From: Diogma glabrata
Taxonomy: Eukaryota; Arthropoda; Insecta; Diptera; Cylindrotomidae
Direction: 5' to 3'
Length of the DNA: 64,000 bases
Assembly (NCBI GenBank): GCA_963693315.1
Contig: OY856187.1
Coordinates: 424,568,429-424,632,428 of the forward strand
Part shown: positions 13,094 to 23,400 of the stretch, one piece after another
Layout: every line of letters begins with the position of its first letter
Position numbering within the stretch: the stretch's first letter is position 1
Notes under the pieces: model-generated
The model's database searches: none
Told to the model about the DNA's origin: nothing
What the model saw: only the letters and a program-made list of their open reading frames with translations
Translations under genes and position numbers: made by a program

Positions 13094-14400
13094 TAGTACA
13101 TTATGATGCAAGGACGTAAAACTAAAGATTTTGGACGTATGTGGAGTTTGCACCCACATTAAGTCCAAAATAGCTTGCGTACGTGCGTCATATACTATTT
13201 TTTATTCGCCGCTAGCAAAATATTGTTTTTCTACTTCAAGCTACGAAAATGCCATTTTAATATAGAGTAAAGTCTATGTGAAAGTAAAAGTTTTCTAACA
13301 AGCGACTGAAAATTTTTTATCACTAGTGAGTGAAAATAAATAAGTTTCGGTTGTCGTCTGCAGGTGGTGGTTAAAACCAAATATTTAAAAATAATAATTT
13401 TAAAAGTTATCTATAAAATTTCACAAATTACTACATTTAGGCAATTTTCATATATTTATGAAGTATTAACGCGTATATATTAAACATAATATACTATGTT
13501 ATATGTTATAACATGTTACTGTAATTTACCCCAAAAAAAACATCAAAATCATAAATTGTAATACAAAGTTATATTTCCAACTATTTCCAACAATTGCATG
13601 TATTTTTTACATGGTAAATAAGAATATGTTACACATTATGCAAAATATACTCATCAATACTTCATCAAATTGTCTAATTGTAACAAAAATGTGTAACGTT
13701 ATAAATATTTGTTAAAATTTATTTTAAATATTTGGTTTTAACCACCACCTGTAGGCGAATATTGGAACACAATTTAAAACTTATTGCACACTAATAAAAA
13801 TTGACTACATAATTTCTAATAGCAGGCAAAATTTTATAAAATTCCTATGTAAACATTTAAAATTTATTCGTTTCCTTGTCAAGTGACGTTATTTATATGA
13901 TTGATTATTTATATATTTGTAAATATTATCATTTATATTTACAAGCGTAGAAAAAATACCGTTTTCCACGCGTGGTTAAAACCTTTTCGCGTTCCTTAAC
14001 TTATTCCAATCGACTCTGTCGCGTCTCGTGGACAAACCGTCCAGTCATGCAAAATGAGACGTTTTCACCACTTGTTGAAAAATCTACTATTATTCTAAAT
14101 CAAAGTTATAATTTTGCATAAATTTTGAAATGAAAATATGTTGAACAAGTAACCTTTGACAAAATATTTGTTATTTTTTTCAAAATAATTGTATAACTAT
14201 GACAACAAATAATAAAGAAATTTTGAATTTAAAGCTTGCTTTGATAAAAAAATTCTGTTTTTATAGAATTTAAACAAATACAAATGTTTTTTAAATTTTT
14301 GGATGTAACTATGACAACAAAATATAGGGTTAAAAAGTGACACTTTACGGCCCAAATCACAGTAATAAAGTACCACTTTAATATGTAGGCGAATAAAAAA
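13094..14400 (+). mobile_element. Family X, copy 3, split by an insertion
   Basis: The left part (13094 to about 13225) matches the family X core and the start of its body. The right part (about 14087-14400) matches the rest of the body to the terminal GGCGAATAAAAA. The intervening 0.86 kb has no counterpart in copies 1 and 2, so it is an insertion. In this copy the core is shortened at its tip: the GAGGCGCTAGCCGAG segment is absent. Confidence 0.75.
13361..13751. mobile_element. Small TIR element nested in the family X copy 3 insertion
   Basis: Inverted termini CAGGTGGTGGTTAAAACCAA (13361-13380) and its complement TTGGTTTTAACCACCACCTG (13732-13751) bound a 391-bp non-coding stretch. The repeat continues inward as AATATTTAAA-type sequence. 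I could not define a target-site duplication. It sits within the 13.2-14.1 kb segment that interrupts family X copy 3. Confidence 0.6.
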
Positions 14401-14502
14401 TAAATTATTGTATGAAGTTTATAGAAAAAAATCATGGCATGTTTACTATAATTTTCAAAATGTCTAGCGAGTTTAAAAAATTAAAACGTTGTACATACAC
14501 TC

Positions 14503-14592
14503 AGGCTGAAAGGAAGATTACGCCCTTGGTTCAATAAAAGCCCTCGTCCGGCTTCAATATGAACCGTAGGCGTAATTAATCCTCTACTTTCA
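14503..14592. repeat. Palindromic core with CpG-rich tip
   Basis: Arms GGCTGAAAGGAAGATTACGCC and the near complement ending in CTACTTTCAGCC enclose inner arms GGTTCAAT..AAGCC / GGCTT..ATATGAACC, with the tip TCGTCC and the word CCGTAGGCG on the right arm. It has the same architecture as the family X core but unrelated arms. Confidence 0.6.
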
Positions 14593-15149
14593 GCCCTCGA
14601 TATGTAAATAACTATTGACAACATCCAACGAACTCAAAAGAACATAATATACTTTATGCCTATTTGCAAATTACACAATTGTCCAAACATATGTATGTAA
14701 ATAAATATACATTATGCCTGCTCATTTACAAAAAAAACATACATATACTTACATACATATGTTTTGTGAAATTTTATTTTGAGAAAATTGTTTCTAAGCC
14801 TCTTTTGGATAGTAATTTAAAACACAATTAAAATTAAACAAATTGGTTGCTAACGATATTTAGAAACAACATAACAAACAAAAAATTACGTGAACTTAAC
14901 GGTTTTCTCAAAATATATATTACTAAACATATGTGTACTTGACAATATGATAGATCAAATACAACTGAAAAACAAAATGTTTTAAATAAATTAAAATAGA
15001 AATTAAAAAAAAAATTGGTTGCTGTAGAAATTTAGAAAAATAAATATGAAAAGCAAAACTACTAGGATTAAATGTATAAATAAATGTATTTAATTTATGC
15101 AACTAATACAGAATCTTACTCGTACAAAAAATCTTGTATGCAATTCGGG

Positions 15150-15243
15150 CATAAAGTATCTTTTTTGCTTTCGAGTGTTTGTTGCCCTCGGCTAACGCTT
15201 CGATCAACAATTTCACTCTCAAAAAAGACCTACTTTACGCCAT
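15150..15243. repeat. Palindromic core with CpG-rich tip
   Basis: Arms GGCATAAAGTATCTTTTTTG..CGAGTG and CACTCTCAAAAAAGACCTAC with following TTTACGCC pair around the tip CCCTCGGCTAACGCTTCGAT. It is another member of the palindrome class, without recognisable shared arms. Confidence 0.55.
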
Positions 15244-15594
15244 TAATACATAAATAGCTATTTTGTAAGAGCAAACCATAAAATGCACTTTTACGATTCA
15301 AAAACATAAACAAATATTAAAACATAATTTAATTTTTGGCTTATGATCTTATTTTAAATTTTAAAATATGGAGGGGCTGAAATCTCACAGCTCTGAGATA
15401 TCAAGACTTCGGTGTGGGTTAAGGATTTGTATATAGTTTTCGGCAAAATACTTTTATGAGGACATGGTTTTTAGTTTTGGGCAGCGATGTATATCAAACA
15501 TAACTCTTTGTTAAAGTACAAGTATTTTTTATCTCTGTTTAAAAAGTTATTACAAAACTAACACGAAACATCAATAAGTTGCCGGAAAATTATA

Positions 15595-15995
15595 ATCAAA
15601 ATTCCAAAAATATTGTTAAATTAAATAAAATCAAACTTTTTCAAAATTCCAAAAATATTCCAAAAATTAGAATAAAATCAAATATTTAAATATTTTCTAA
15701 ATTCCAATAATATTTCAAAAATTCTTAAAAATTCAAACTTTTTCCATAATTCTAAATATATTGCAAAAATTATTACAAAATCAAAAATTTAAAAATTTTT
15801 TCAAAATTCCAAAAATTATAATAATATCAAAAATTTAAAATTTTTCAAAGTTCTAAAAATATTCCAAAAATTCTTACAAAATCAAAAATTAAAACTTTTG
15901 CCGAAATTCTAAAAATATTGCAAAAATTATTACAAAATCAAAAATACAAACTTTTTCAAAATTCCAAAAATATTTAAAAAACTATAACAAATTCC
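15595..15995. repeat. Tandem repeat, unit about 60-75 bp
   Basis: The wording AATTCCAAAAATATTCCAAAAAT, TTACAAAATCAAAAAT and AAACTTTTTC (given in pieces) repeats about six or seven times with drift. It is purely AT-rich and non-coding, and abuts the next tandem array. Confidence 0.75.
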
Positions 15996-16059
15996 AAAAT
16001 TTCCATGTCCAATTTCATTTTAAATAACATTTACGTCATAAAAACAGCTACATTTTTTT

Positions 16060-16560
16060 CCCCAAAAAATTGGCTAAAAAATTAAATGAAATCATTTTTT
16101 GACACACTTGACATTATTTTTTGACAAACTTATAATGCCATAATTCTCTATAATAATAATAAAATATCATGTCATACGAACTATTAATTTTATTTTTTTC
16201 TAAGAAAATAGGGTAAAAAATAACTAAAAACCTTTCTTTTGACACCTTGACAACATTTTTTGACAAACTTATAATGCCATAATTCTCAATAATCATAATA
16301 AAATTTCATTTCAAACAAACAATGTTATTTTTTTTCCAAAAATTAGGTAAAAAACTAAATAAAAATCTTTTGACACACTTGACAACAATTTTTTGACAAA
16401 CTTATAATGCCATAATTCTCAATAATAATAATAAAACTTCATTTCAAACAAACAATAAATTTTATTTTTTTTCCAAAAAATTGGGTAAAAAAATAAATAA
16501 AAATCTTTCTTTTGACACACTTGACAACATTTTTTTGACAAACTTATAATGCAATAATCT
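16060..16560. repeat. Tandem repeat, unit about 135-140 bp, about 3.5 copies
   Basis: Each unit contains TTTTGACACACTTGACAACA, TTTTGACAAACTTATAATGC, CATAATTCTCAATAATAATA, TTCATTTCAAACAAACAAT and CCAAAAAATTGGGTAAAAA. Units start near 16100, 16240, 16370 and 16510. The short minus-strand ORF at 16114-16296 is an artefact of the repeat. Confidence 0.85.
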
Positions 16561-16724
16561 AGATTTTGGTCTCACATACTAATCCCGACCATCAAGATTT
16601 CTCCAAATTCAATGTTCCTACTCGTAATCACTTAAAATGAACGTTTTTTAAGCAAAAAATATGCAAATTTCCTTGTTTTGACACACTTGACGATTTTTTT
16701 TGACACACTTCCGGTACAGTTATC

Positions 16725-16960
16725 AAACACATCGTCTTTTCGGCTCTTCCCATTGAGTAAACCTATTTTTAGAAAAAAAAATTTTGAAATCCGTCCAGCG
16801 GTTTTCTAGATTTCGTCGGTTGTGACGGCCGGCCGGACGGCCGGACGGCCGACAGACAGACACACATTTTTTTTTTGCTTTTTTAGAATCAGTAGGTCCT
16901 AAAACGTCGAGAAATGCCAAAAAAAGTGGGGGTAAGAATTTCACTTTGAGCTCATGAATG
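16725..16960 (-). repeat. GC-rich dispersed motif with GGCCGGACGGCC run
   Basis: A sharp GC island in AT-rich DNA reads AATCCGTCCAGCGGTTTTCT, then repeats of GGCCGGAC and a CAGACAGACACAC run. The minus strand is open for 73 aa (16723-16944) with the phrase NRRNLENRWTDFKIF preceded by a CVSVCRPSGRP run. I recall near-identical conceptual peptides being common in insect proteome predictions, which points to a repeat rather than a host gene; that recollection should be checked by search. Confidence 0.5.
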
Positions 16961-17168
16961 TAATACTTAGGTCTTTCAGACCGAAGTAATATTTATTTAT
17001 CACAAATTTAAACACAAAATGTACCTTTATTCATTTAGTAATCATAATATAGTTAACACCATTTATATATTTTGGTTGAATATAAGAAAACGCCACTATT
17101 ACTCAATGTAGTTCGAGCGGCTAATGTTTTTCTTAAAGTTGACAGTAAATAAATAAAGTAAAAAAAAA

Positions 17169-17240
17169 TGTGCGTAAAGTAGGCCTTTTTTCCTATATTG
17201 AAATAACAGTGCCTTAAATTGAAATAACAATGCCTAAACT
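17169..17240. repeat. Repeat family Z, copy 2, right part
   Basis: TGTGCGTAAAGTAGGCC followed by two forms of TTGAAATAACAATGCC matches 12832-12905. Its left part is at 15270-15300 (AAAATGCACTTTTACGATTC). The two are separated by the 15301-17168 insertion. Confidence 0.6.
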
Positions 17241-17289
17241 TAAAAAAACAATGCCAAAAATTATTATTATTACTATATATGAGACCGTA

Positions 17290-17515
17290 TCCCTATTGAT
17301 TTTGAAACAAATGTTATTTATAAAGTCTCATGTACTTGTGGATAAAATTATATTGGTCAAACAAAACAATACCTTTATAAAAGAATTAACCAACATGTTT
17401 ATGATGCTAAAAAACCTAATAATAATCAAAACAAAAGTGCGTTATCTAATCAGCTAAAGAATACAAATCACTAAATAAATATGAATAATGTTAAAAGATT
17501 TCTGATTTGACCCCT
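17290..17515 (+). pseudogene. Penelope-like element GIY-YIG endonuclease relic
   Basis: From 17298 the frame reads DFETNVIYKVSCTCG, stop, NYIGQTKQYLYKRINQH. The pattern IYKVSCxCG-x-NYIGQT followed by a K/R-rich helix and an SALSNQLKNTNH stretch is characteristic of the GIY-YIG endonuclease domain at the C-terminus of Penelope-like retroelements. A TAA at 17343-17345 interrupts it just before the YIG motif, and a frame change follows the NTNH segment. No reverse transcriptase is visible upstream. It is a decayed fragment. Confidence 0.65.
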
Positions 17516-17594
17516 ATCAGGGTTGCGAGAATTCGTATACTGCCCAGATCTGAGCCCTTACATAATGCTAGTGGGGCAATTTCAAATACTTATG

Positions 17595-17850
17595 TTTTGA
17601 AATAAAAAATCATAATATAAGGCCAAAGTCAAAATCTTTCATGAAAATAGTTATTAACTTCATTTAACTTCTGTTATTGTATGTAGCACTTTATATTTCA
17701 AGTCAACCTTATTCTGTTGTCAGCATAAATGTTTAACTGCAGTTGTCCCAATCACCGCGAAATGGTTTGAAATCATTTTTTTTTAATAATAAACTGCCAA
17801 CTTCCTAAATGAGTTTGGAACTATACTCCAATTTGTTTTCTGTGTATTGT
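17595..17850 (+). repeat. Dispersed repeat pair W, copy 1
   Basis: Shares TAATATAAGGCCAAAGTCAA, TGAAAATAGTTATTAA, ACCTTATTCTGTTGT, GGTTGTCCC-type and TTAATAATAAACT words, in order and orientation, with 32008-32260. It ends in a (TAAA)n-type tract (about 17855-17977) typical of retroposon tails. No coding capacity; the class is unknown. Confidence 0.6.
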
Positions 17851-17854
17851 TAAT

Positions 17855-17946
17855 TATAATAAATAAATAATAAATAATTGCTAATTATAATAAATAAATA
17901 ATAAATAATAAATAAAAAATAATAAATAAATAATAAATAAATTCCC

Positions 17947-17977
<31 letters not shown>
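17855..17977. repeat. (TAAA)n / (AATA)n microsatellite
   Basis: Runs of AAATAAATAAATAATAAATA, interrupted once by TTCCCT, follow repeat W copy 1. Confidence 0.9.
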
Positions 17978-17978
<1 letters not shown>

Positions 17979-18279
17979 GTCTCACTTCTCACATATGTTA
18001 AATGTCTGTGTAGTGTGTACGTAAAAAACCTTTAACCATAAATGTGATAGACTACGTAAATATATTTTTAGATTTTTTGTTAGGCCTAAAGTAAGGTGAC
18101 CAGACGTCCCGCTTCTGGCGGGACAGTCCCGACTTTTAATAATTTGTCCCGCGTCCCGCGGCATTTTAAAAATGTCCGATTTTTCAAACGGAAACAGAAT
18201 TTCGTTATTCAAAAGAAAAAAGAATTACGTTATTTAAAATTAAATTTGGGTAATTTATATACATATCCTAAATAAAACA

Positions 18280-18784
18280 TTTTTTATTCGCCTACATATT
18301 AAAGTGTTCCTTTATTACTGTGATTTGCGGCTTTAAAGTATCACTTTTCAACTATTTATTTTGTTGTCATAGCTACGTCCAAAAAAGTAAAAAGCATTTG
18401 TATTTGTTTAAATTCTATGAAAAATGAAAATTTTTTATCAAAGCAACCCTCAAATTCAAAATTTCATTATCCAATTAAAATAGTTGTTATCATTTGTTGT
18501 CATAGCTACACAAGAATTTGGAAAAAATAATAAATATTTTGTCAAAGGTTACTTGTTCCACATATTTTTCTTTTAAAATTTATGAAAATTTATAATTTTA
18601 AATTAGAATAAACAACTTTTCATAAAATATTTTGCTTGCGGCGAATAAAAAATAGTATATGATGCACGGACATAAGCTATTTTGGACTTAATGTGAGTGC
18701 AAATCTCGGCTAGCGCCTTGATTTGCAAACTCCACATCCGTCCAAAATCTTTAGCTTTACGTCCTAGAATCATAATGTACTATT
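18280..18784 (-). mobile_element. Palindrome-headed repeat family X, copy 2
   Basis: Reverse orientation of 9634-10133: the body starts TTTTTTATTCGCC (18280-18292), continues with the TTGTTGTCATAGCTAC words, reaches GGCGAATAAAAA, and then the core carrying GGCTAGCGCC-type tip sequence and ending ATAATGTACTA. It lies inside the outer hAT element, so family X moved after that hAT arrived. Confidence 0.8.
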
Positions 18785-19484
18785 GGTTAGTTTAAATATA
18801 TATAAATAAATTATATAACAACCAACATCAACATAAATTGTGGAGCTCAATTTATGTCTTCTATTGAAATTGTAATTAAAATTATATGTATAAACTTATT
18901 CATACTTAAATTCAATTGTGTCGACTGTCGGCACTTGGCGAAACATTTTATATCAAAATTATTTATATCAAAATTTGAAAAATAAAATAATCTGTCAAAG
19001 TTTAGTTATTTTAACTTGAGTTTTACGCATGGAGGGGAGGGATCAGTTTTTATTGATTTGTAAATGTTTTTATTTTTGACCTACGGGAGTGACAAACCGG
19101 CGTACCCCAGTCCCTGCTATTGACATACGAGTTAACGTGAGACATCACATATCACTGGCAATAGCAGTGACTTCCGGAATTAGATTGTTTTTAGACTCCC
19201 CGAATTTTCTTATTTTGCTAGGCAATGCAGGCGTTAGTTAGCTAGTGCAGGCTAGCTGATCCTGAAGTCTAATTAGTTCAGGGAAAAAAGAATTTTTAAA
19301 ATTGTTGGTGTGCCACCACTTTTATACGTTTTCCGGCTTATTAAGTGAACTAACTATACTAAACGTAGCCCACAGACCCAAGTTTTGACACATCGGAGTG
19401 GGACGTTTTAAGTTCTTCATATTTTATAATTATTTTGAGTCGCTTTTTTGAATTAGTGGAAAATTAATGAAATCGAAAATTAAT

Positions 19485-19702
19485 GAAGTTTGGGGATCAA
19501 TAAAAATCACAATAAAGAACAAATGGTTAGAAATATTTCATCATTTTGAAACAAACCGTATTCCGTACAATAATGTAATAAAAAACATGAAATACGCGAT
19601 GTCAATACATGACTAGTGCTGCGACTGAACGCTTTTTTCTGCGGTTAAAAAAGTGTGGACATCAGAAAAAATAAAAATCGTAATTAAGACTAGAGTTGAG
19701 AA
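19485..19702 (+). pseudogene. hAT transposase C-terminal relic, left part
   Basis: Reading with two frame changes, the strand encodes a run ending in IPYNNVIKNMKYAMSIHD, then TSAATERFF and SAVKKVWTSEKIKI. The A-x-x-E-R-x-F-S core followed by a WTxEKxxL-like segment is the hAT dimerisation signature. Shifts occur near 19612 and 19634. The reading continues across the inner insertion at 23267. It is a dead relic of the 18092-23597 element. Confidence 0.7.
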
Positions 19703-19986
19703 TAGAGTTTCTGGTTTCTTGACTTTTAATGAATCTTTTAATGAATCAACGATTGTGATTCTCGAAAAAATTGCGGAAAATTATTTGAATTTCTCGAGAA
19801 TTATTAAAAATTAATTTTAACAAGAAATGGATCCTTAAAAAATAATAAATCAACTAATTACACATGCATTTGTTTATTCAATAAATAAAAGAATTCAACA
19901 GGCATTAAATAATATATGTTATAAATTATTTAAGTTAATTAAATTAGTTGTTTTAAGAAAATATAAATATGTATCTCATTATATAG

Positions 19987-22248
19987 AATAAAAAATCTGA
20001 TTTAAATTTAATACAACACAAGACTAGCGATTTTTTCACTCAGTCTAGTGATTTATCATGCAATCGTACTCTCCGTTTACTGCAAAAATTTTCAGATAAA
20101 GAAACATCAAATTTAAATACAAAAACTTTTTTAAATTACGAAAAAATTAATCGAAATCTTTTCGAACTTAATATTAGTAAATGTACTAGCTTCAAACAAT
20201 TAATAGATCTTTGTACTGTAGTTGTTAGTAGTCATTCGAATATTATTAATAGAAATGTTCCCAAAGAATGTAGCCCATGGCTAACAAATGAAATTAAAAG
20301 AAACACAAAAATTAGAGATAAATTTTATAAACTAGCTAAGAGATATAAAAATAATGATTATATTCTAAATAGATTTAAGTTTTATAAAAAAAAGGTAAAT
20401 GATATGATCAAAAATGCAAAATCTAATTTCTTTCTTAACGAATTCGGGGACAATAATTATAAAAAGATTTGGGATGTCGTTAATAGACATATGTTCACTA
20501 AGTATAAAAGTAGAAACAACATCGTTTTGCAATCAGAGGATGGGTCCTATATTTGTGATAAAAAAGACGTAAGCAATATGCTAAATTCCTACTTCAATAA
20601 CTGCGTACAAGAGCAAGTAATTCGAACTAATAACTTTAATGAACCGAATCATTATGTACCCGTTCGCTCATCCCTTATTTCGTTTAATATGGAATTAGTG
20701 ACTACTGATGAAATTATGAAAATAATTAACAACCTTAATAAACGATCAGCGAATGGTTATGATGGAATTTCCACAAAATTTTGCATACGATTTGTAGATC
20801 TCATAGCACCTAAAATATGCGAGCTTATAAATTATGCTTTTAGAACTGGAGAATACCCTAAGGAACTTAAGTTGGCTGAAATAATCCCATTGTGGAAAGG
20901 TGGATGTAAAACTTCAACTTGTAATTATAGGCCTATTTCGTTACTCTCAATTTTCTCTAAGATTTTCGAAAGTGTACTTTGCGCTAGACTGGAATGTTTT
21001 TGTCGAAACAATAATATTATAAATTCATCACAATTTGGTTTTTGCCCTATGTCTAGCACATTATCAGCAGTTTCCCAACTAATTACACAAATCAAATCTG
21101 GGCTTGATAACAAGAAACATGTTACAGTTATCTTCATAGATTTACAAAAGGCTTTTGACTCAGTAAGTCATATTCTTTTGATAAATAAATTAAGATTGAT
21201 CGGGATTGGAGATGGCGCTGTTAAAATATTTGAGTCTTACTTAAATGAAAGATCACAATATGTCAAGCTTGACCAAATTAAAAGCTCGAATTTAACGATT
21301 AAATTTGGAGTTCCGCAGGGATCTAAGCTGGGTCCATTATTATTTAACATATACGTCAACGAAATTTTTGATCTTGATCTATCTGGAACACCTATAATGT
21401 ATGCTGATGATATGGCAATAGTATACGTTGAGGATACTGTTGATATTATATGCTTGAAAATGCAACAAGATCTAATAAAAATTAATAACTGGGCCATCCA
21501 AAGTAATTTGAAAATAAATATAAAGAAAACAAGCTATATGGTATTTGAAGTAAAAAATAAGAGTCTTGCTGAGTTCGAACCTTTCAATCTAATGTTAGAG
21601 AATGAAAACATAAAACGTGTTTATACAACAAAATATTTAGGACTTGTGATTGATTCCAAACTGAATTGGGAAGAGCATATTTTAAGCGTAAGGAAAAAAA
21701 TATCAATGGTATGTTTTATACTAAGAAAGATGAGAGATATATTTCCTGCTAAAATTATGTATCTCATTTTTCATTCTCACATTATGAGCACAGTTAGATA
21801 TTTATTGCCTATATGGGGATCAGCCGCTCAAAACAGAATTGTTCAAATACATCGATTGATAAGTAAAGCGTTAAGAATAATAAAACGATTACCGTATTTT
21901 TCATCTGCAACAGCTTTATATAAAGACAAGTTTTTAACGCTGAACTCGCTTATAAAATATGAATCAAGTTTGTTTGTGTTCAAAATTAAAAATAAATTGA
22001 TTAAGAATAACTTCATAATACAAAACGTCAACTTGATTCATTCCTATGAAACGAGACAGTGTGGTGAAATATATATCGATTATTGCCGAACATCTGGTGG
22101 ACAGGCTAGTTTTTTGTTCTATGGGATACAGAACTTCAATCAACTGCCTCAAATAATCAAAAATATTGAAAAAATTTCGATATTTAAAATAAAATTAAAG
22201 GAATTCTTAAGAGAGAGACAGACTAATGCGAGTGATAATAATAATTAA
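19987..22248 (+). CDS. Reverse transcriptase (ORF2 fragment) of the non-LTR element
   Basis: The frame is open from 19987, just after a TAG; the first ATG of note is at 20404, but the upstream codons (including a CSPWLTNEIKRNTKIRD linker typical of the segment after the endonuclease) read in the same frame, so the protein is truncated rather than starting at 20404. The palm motifs are clear: FIDLQKAFDSV (21133-21165) with the first catalytic Asp, GVPQGSKLGPLLFNIYVN (from about 21308), and YADD (21400-21411) with the catalytic pair. NWAIQSNLKIN and a KYLGLVID motif follow, as in Jockey/CR1-type elements. The C-terminal thumb region ends in DNNN. There is no frameshift over 754 codons. The RT would copy element RNA at nicked chromosomal DNA, but without an endonuclease this copy cannot act alone. 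Confidence 0.88.
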   Translation, partial: NKKSDLNLIQHKTSDFFTQSSDLSCNRTLRLLQKFSDKETSNLNTKTFLNYEKINRNLFELNISKCTSFKQLIDLCTVVVSSHSNIINRNVPKECSPWLTNEIKRNTKIRDKFYKLAKRYKNNDYILNRFKFYKKKVNDMIKNAKSNFFLNEFGDNNYKKIWDVVNRHMFTKYKSRNNIVLQSEDGSYICDKKDVSNMLNSYFNNCVQEQVIRTNNFNEPNHYVPVRSSLISFNMELVTTDEIMKIINNLNKRSANGYDGISTKFCIRFVDLIAPKICELINYAFRTGEYPKELKLAEIIPLWKGGCKTSTCNYRPISLLSIFSKIFESVLCARLECFCRNNNIINSSQFGFCPMSSTLSAVSQLITQIKSGLDNKKHVTVIFIDLQKAFDSVSHILLINKLRLIGIGDGAVKIFESYLNERSQYVKLDQIKSSNLTIKFGVPQGSKLGPLLFNIYVNEIFDLDLSGTPIMYADDMAIVYVEDTVDIICLKMQQDLIKINNWAIQSNLKINIKKTSYMVFEVKNKSLAEFEPFNLMLENENIKRVYTTKYLGLVIDSKLNWEEHILSVRKKISMVCFILRKMRDIFPAKIMYLIFHSHIMSTVRYLLPIWGSAAQNRIVQIHRLISKALRIIKRLPYFSSATALYKDKFLTLNSLIKYESSLFVFKIKNKLIKNNFIIQNVNLIHSYETRQCGEIYIDYCRTSGGQASFLFYGIQNFNQLPQIIKNIEKISIFKIKLKEFLRERQTNASDNNN

Positions 22249-22577
22249 CTAGTTAAATTGAAACTCATAACATAGTTTTTGTATGATTGATCATGTTGTT
22301 TACTTGCTTTATTGTTTGGTAAATTAATTGTTTGGAACATGAATAAGTGTATGCACTGAAATTTAAATTTAATTGTAAAATAATTAAGAAATTTAATTTT
22401 AAAATAATAAATTATTTTAAGAATCTTGCGCCGGCAACTTTTGCCATTGCAAGAAATATTAAGCACGATACAAACCTAACTTTATTTAAATTCTTATATT
22501 GAATATTGAATTACATATAGTCATTGAGTTAAATTTTTGTATCAAAATCAAATAAAGAAAAAAAAAAACAAAAAATT
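19987..22577 (+). mobile_element. 5'-truncated non-LTR retrotransposon, Jockey/CR1-like
   Basis: The unit comprises an open frame from 19987 to 22248, a 3' region, an AATAAA (about 22551) and an A-rich tail (about 22553-22577). There is no apurinic endonuclease domain, so it is 5'-truncated. The exact 5' junction lies between about 19800 and 19987. It is nested within the 19703-23258 element. An intact RT frame suggests a fairly recent insertion. Confidence 0.8.
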
Positions 22578-23266
22578 TCTTTAATTTTCATTGCATGTAG
22601 GTTTCATCAAAATTACAGCGTTTCTTAGAAGTTTCAAATTGATAATGATCTTACCAGTAGCTTCAAATATATTACTTTCCTTGGATAGTGAGAGGTAGAG
22701 TATTTTAAATAACAATTTGGAGGTTTCATATTTCTGAATTAATTTTCCGAAGAGATTTGAATAAAAATTTCAGGATTCCCTCTGTAGATAATAACTAGGC
22801 ATCCTGACTGATGAGAGCTTTTATTGATTATGTGTCTATTTGAACGGCACTCAAAATATTTAAAGCAATCGCATCAACTTTATTTTTATATATAAATAAT
22901 TTAAATTGAGATAATTTAAAGTTTTTACAACTGCTACTTTAACTCGCAAAAACCGGTCAATCACGGTTTCAATAGAATTCTGTCTGCAGTCCTGGAGTAA
23001 TTTCAACTCGTTTCTCTCCTCAAGTTGTTTTGTAGTATACCAGGAAGGTTCGGGGTCTACAACAGTCATCTAAAAGTTTATTTTGTTGTAAAATTGAGTC
23101 GGATTTATGGTCGTTTGTTAAATTTTGAGATTCTCGACAATATTTCTCGAGAAATGAGAATCTCGAAAATGTAGAAATAGTTCCTCGAGGTTTGAGAGTT
23201 CAAAATAACAAATCTTTCTCGAACATCTCGAGACCGGATTGTTCGAGCAGAAACTCTACTTGAGAC

Positions 23267-23400
23267 TTTGAAAGATTATTTTATGTGTGATACATAATTT
23301 AACAAATTCTTGTGGAATATTTCAAGACCTTTTCAACAACAATAGTAGCCTCCTAAAAAAATTTACGCAAATCAGAAATATTCCGAAGAATCAAATAATA
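23267..23400 (+). pseudogene. hAT transposase C-terminal relic, right part
   Basis: The strand continues TLKDYFMCDT and, after a shift, NLTNSCGIFQDLFNNNSSLL followed by KKF, matching the F-N-L-T-C-x-E-F-x-D...LLKK ending of hAT transposases. It is separated from its left part by 3.56 kb of nested insertions. Confidence 0.6.

Larger units (their letters stand above)
15301..17168. mobile_element. Insertion that splits repeat family Z copy 2
   Basis: At 12798-12870 family Z reads continuously TTTTACGATTCAAAAA then TGTGCGTAAAG. Here the same two halves are separated: the left half ends at about 15300 and the right half resumes at 17169. About 1.87 kb is therefore inserted. The insert contains two tandem arrays and the GC-rich motif described below. 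Its termini are not clearly inverted, so I cannot assign a class. Confidence 0.5.
19703..23258 (-). mobile_element. Second hAT-like element inside the first
   Basis: Inverted termini TAGAGTTTCTG (19703-19713) and CAGAAACTCTA (23248-23258) lie between GTTGAGAA (19695-19702) and CTTGAGAC (23259-23266), an 8-bp duplication with two outer mismatches. Removing it brings the two parts of the outer transposase together in frame at a VE/TL position. A minus-strand run at about 22870-23000 (LLQDCRQNSIETVIDRFLR, VKVAVVKTL) resembles the RWNS..MLERFLxxK stretch of hAT transposases, so this element is probably also hAT. Much of its length is the nested non-LTR element. Confidence 0.65.

Noticed and set aside
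16060..16560. CRISPR-like array
   Set aside because: Units of about 138 bp repeat in full without unique spacers, in eukaryotic AT-rich DNA; this is an ordinary tandem repeat.
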